A stretch of 64,000 nt of DNA from Anabaena minutissima FACHB-250 (GTDB lineage Bacteria > Cyanobacteriota > Cyanobacteriia > Cyanobacteriales > Nostocaceae). Positions 61,632 through 64,000 of the stretch are shown here, piece by piece (within the stretch, counting starts at the first letter, position 1; each line of letters opens with the position of its first letter). Made by a program: the position numbers and the translations under genes. Under the pieces are notes generated by a model. The model was given only the letters and a program-made list of their open reading frames with translations. It made no database searches and had not been told where the DNA came from. The stretch spans positions 1-64,000 of the forward strand of contig NZ_JACJRG010000030.1 of NCBI RefSeq assembly GCF_014697125.1. The letters run 5' to 3'.

Positions 61632-62237
61632 TCAATAATCTTGAACTTTGATTAATTTACGCTTGAGTAGATATAGGCATCCCAACCCACTTATAGCTAA
61701 AATTCCTATCACTGGACTAGGTTCAGGAACACTTGCGGAAACAGCAGACGTTACTAAATTGACATTAATATAAGTATTTGTATCGTATGACAGTCCTTGC
61801 AAATTAACACTAATGGTATCAGCCGTAAAACTGATGCGAGAGTCATTAGCATCTAGCCCGACCATATTAGTCTCTAATATAAATCCCGTTAAAATACTAC
61901 TATCGTGAAAGTCTAAACTAGAAAGTCTAAATCCGTTAAATAGGCTAGGGAAAAATCCAGAGTCCTTGGAAAAATTAACGATAAACCCTTCTGTTTCTGG
62001 GTTGACCGCAAAAATAACATCAGAAGTGCCATCAGTTTGATTAATCAGATCGGCAAGTCCGGGCTGAACCAACCTTGTAGTAGATGCCAATACTGTGATT
62101 GAATCAGGAATTAAGTATTCATACTTAATCGTATCACCAATCAATGAACTTGCTGTGGCTATTTCAACTTTCATTCCCACAGGTATGGTGACACCCGCAG
62201 ATATCACTATGGTCAGTAATTTATTAATTAAGCCCAT
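61632..62237 (-). CDS. Small PEP-CTERM exported protein
   Basis: This is a 201-aa protein. Signal peptide at about 1-28 (LLTIVISAGVTIPVGMKVEI). The middle part is beta-rich and not assigned (STTRLVQPGLADLINQTDGT, DFHDSSILTGF). The C-terminus has VPEPSPVIGIL followed by a short hydrophobic helix and basic residues (YLLKRKLIKVQ), a PEP-CTERM sorting signal processed by exosortase. It is the first gene of the minus-strand cluster, 57 bp before the adhesin gene. Confidence 0.75.
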   Translation of the reverse strand: MGLINKLLTIVISAGVTIPVGMKVEIATASSLIGDTIKYEYLIPDSITVLASTTRLVQPGLADLINQTDGTSDVIFAVNPETEGFIVNFSKDSGFFPSLFNGFRLSSLDFHDSSILTGFILETNMVGLDANDSRISFTADTISVNLQGLSYDTNTYINVNLVTSAVSASVPEPSPVIGILAISGLGCLYLLKRKLIKVQDY

Positions 62238-62770
62238 TTTTTACCTAAATTAAAGATTTTTATCGCAAATCTGATTATCCTCTAGTTTAGTTAAAAAAAG
62301 CACTATTAATAGGAATTTTACAGGATTCTACTTACTTCTTCATCAAAATTTTAATTTTGTTGCTTTGGTGTTGTGATACATGTGCCTGAAAACACTGTTT
62401 GAACCTAAAATTGCTCCCTTTTTTTAAGACTTGTCATTAACAACATTTTTCACGCTAGTAAGTGATAAAATCTTCGTCTCAGCAAACAACATCGTCACTA
62501 CAAGTTAAGTTACAATATTTAATTTTTTTTGTGTCAAATTTAGAAGTACGATTGATTTGGTTTTAAACTTTGGAGAAACTACACAGTTAGGGTGTTGATT
62601 TGATTTGCTATTGTGACAAATATTCTTCTATCAATAATAAAATAACTTCAAAAAGTATACAGCAGATGATGATAGTTTTGTCAACAAAATCAACAAAAAT
62701 CATACAAAGGCACTTACAGAAATATTACAGCTAAACGCTGCAACCAATCTTTGAAAATTTTATCAGAATT
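62238..62770. other. 533-bp AT-rich divergent intergenic region
   Basis: This region lies between the PEP-CTERM gene (minus, first of the nine-gene cluster) and the HD-domain gene (plus), so it should hold the promoters of both. It is AT-rich, with several long T-runs. No repeat of the families seen elsewhere, RNA gene or clear operator was recognised. Confidence 0.55.
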
Positions 62771-64000
62771 ATGAATTTAAATTCTAGTAAATATGTTGAA
62801 GAGATTCAATTACTCCAGGTTGATCGATACCTACCAGAAAAAGTCAGAACTTATATCGAAGAAAATTACTATGCCAAAGTTAATCAGCAAGCAGAGTTAG
62901 ATTATGCTGCTAGAAATGAAGATTTTATCGCCAATCCCCTTCAGCACGTTGCACTTTATTCTGATCATGGTGTCGTTCACGTCAGAGATGTTGCTCGCAA
63001 TATCTTAGTTGTGCTGGAAGCCATTCATGGAGTTCTCATTCCCCAAAGAGAGCCTCTATGGTTTGATTTTATGAAAGGTTATGGAATCATAATTGTCTAT
63101 AACCATGATATGGGAATGCTTGATTTTTCGGCATTTGGTCGGGCGATGCACCCAGAATTTGTCACCCAAGAAGTATTCAGCCCAGCTTTTGATCAGGTAA
63201 TCGATACGATTTGGACTGAAAATTGTGGCAATGTGTCTTGGCGTTTAATTAATTTAGCTGATCAAGGAGCATTGACAGAAGATCCTAAACTTGTGTTACG
63301 TGAAATGGTATCAATGGGGGTTGCCCACAGTAAAAGCAAAGTTCCTATTGAGGTATTGAATAATCCGCAACAACTCAGACAGGTAATGAGACAAATTGCT
63401 ACGGTTAATTTGCATCACCTTTATCACCAACAACAAGTAACTAAAGCCGAAAATAAATTAGCTCAGGCTAAAAACTCTCTACAAGAACATCTGAAAATCG
63501 AGAAATTAGAAATAGCTTTACAGCAAATTAAATCGACTCAGGCAGAATTTCTCAAACAGGGAACTAGCCCCCGTAACGAGCGCATCGATCAATATTACAG
63601 TGATTTTGAAAAACAGGCATTTTCTTGGCTAGTTTGCGATCATCCAGAAACACAAGCTTTAATTGCTGATGTGCGTGACACTATCCGTGCTTTGCGAGCC
63701 GCCGATGCTTTGCGACAGAGAGGTACAGTTTACAAAACATCAGGAGGTTATCAGATTTTTGTTGACCAAAATACAGCTAAGGCAATTTATGCTTTGCAAA
63801 AAGGAAGCGGGGAATTATTTTTATTAGAAGCAGCAAATCCTCTCAATGCTGGAGAAGCCAACATCGCCAGTAGTGAATTAACTACTAACGGCGATTTAAG
63901 AATATCTTTCAATCGAGGTTCTTTTTCTAACCAAGATGCTGCACAACGGGCTGCTTACAATTTAGCTGTTGTAATTGACGACATTCAACGCGATATTATC
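62771..64000 (+). CDS. HD-domain phosphohydrolase-like protein, 3' end outside window
   Basis: An open frame of 410 codons runs to the window edge without a stop. The N-terminal region has an HD-superfamily pattern: H66 in YSDHGVVHVRDVARN, H112-D113 in IVYNHDMGMLDFS, and D164 in LADQGALTE. HD proteins are metal-dependent phosphohydrolases that act on nucleotides or cyclic dinucleotides. A coiled coil follows at about 225-275 (ENKLAQAKNSLQEHLKIEKL) and then an unassigned domain beginning near 310. It is divergent from the nine-gene minus-strand cluster. Confidence 0.75.
   Translation, partial: MNLNSSKYVEEIQLLQVDRYLPEKVRTYIEENYYAKVNQQAELDYAARNEDFIANPLQHVALYSDHGVVHVRDVARNILVVLEAIHGVLIPQREPLWFDFMKGYGIIIVYNHDMGMLDFSAFGRAMHPEFVTQEVFSPAFDQVIDTIWTENCGNVSWRLINLADQGALTEDPKLVLREMVSMGVAHSKSKVPIEVLNNPQQLRQVMRQIATVNLHHLYHQQQVTKAENKLAQAKNSLQEHLKIEKLEIALQQIKSTQAEFLKQGTSPRNERIDQYYSDFEKQAFSWLVCDHPETQALIADVRDTIRALRAADALRQRGTVYKTSGGYQIFVDQNTAKAIYALQKGSGELFLLEAANPLNAGEANIASSELTTNGDLRISFNRGSFSNQDAAQRAAYNLAVVIDDIQRDII

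Noticed and set aside
1..64000. tRNA or rRNA genes
   Set aside because: No cloverleaf-type or rRNA-like sequence was recognised by eye on either strand; a tRNAscan or Rfam search would be decisive.

Overview
The window reads as chromosomal DNA of a filamentous, probably heterocyst-forming cyanobacterium (Nostocales, Nostoc/Anabaena type). The evidence is: frequent HIP1 octamers (GCGATCGC); families typical of cyanobacteria (biliverdin reductase BvdR, plant-type ferredoxin, DUF3370, DUF928, DUF1350, DUF1400, slr1658/slr1659-type regulators, a DevBCA-type exporter, SLH proteins); many 7-bp tandem repeats (STRR type); and small dispersed palindromic repeats. No rRNA, tRNA, CRISPR array or intact transposon was found.

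Layout. 1-7.2 kb is a decaying accessory zone. It holds two VapBC modules, a Uma2 nuclease, four truncated genes in a row that look like the wreck of one multi-gene DNA-processing or defence locus (PAPS-reductase-like, HNH-like, SF2 helicase, GHKL ATPase), an EVE-like/HNH endonuclease, an HNH fragment, and a cysteine desulfurase gene broken by a 25-bp insertion inside a HIP1 site. 7.2-22.3 kb is mostly housekeeping and stress functions: SLH-fasciclin surface protein, response regulator/SpoIIE phosphatase convergent with a STAS protein, HTH-GrpE-like protein, Dps, sulfiredoxin, SpoIID-like protein, ferredoxin, BvdR and methionine aminopeptidase. 22.4-27.7 kb holds an epimerase, ureB and ureC separated by a NucS-like nuclease gene, and nadC. 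28-42.4 kb has a spondin/PEP-CTERM protein, an oxidoreductase, a large pentapeptide-repeat membrane protein, devBCA, an ABC importer of the nitrate/bicarbonate family, HigBA and a DUF1400 hydrolase. 42.5-48.2 kb has rsmD, hisH, a peptidase C15 homologue, DUF3370, a 51-aa gene that is easy to miss, a SAM hydrolase and an IS66 remnant.

48.3-62.2 kb is the most striking part. Nine genes lie on the minus strand with gaps of about 80 bp or less. In transcription order they are: PEP-CTERM protein, two-partner-secretion adhesin, CHAT/TPR peptidase, DUF928 protein, CHASE2-SpoIIE phosphatase, slr1658-like switch kinase, slr1659-like STAS protein, and two MscS channels. The set looks like one sensing, secretion and proteolysis operon. 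A divergent HD-domain gene runs off the right end.

The intergenic DNA is itself informative. Two repeats show what the site looked like before insertion: one split a HIP1 octamer in the desulfurase gene, and one split one arm of an otherwise perfect palindrome at 36.0 kb. Three hairpins of exactly 33 bp have different arms but the same architecture.
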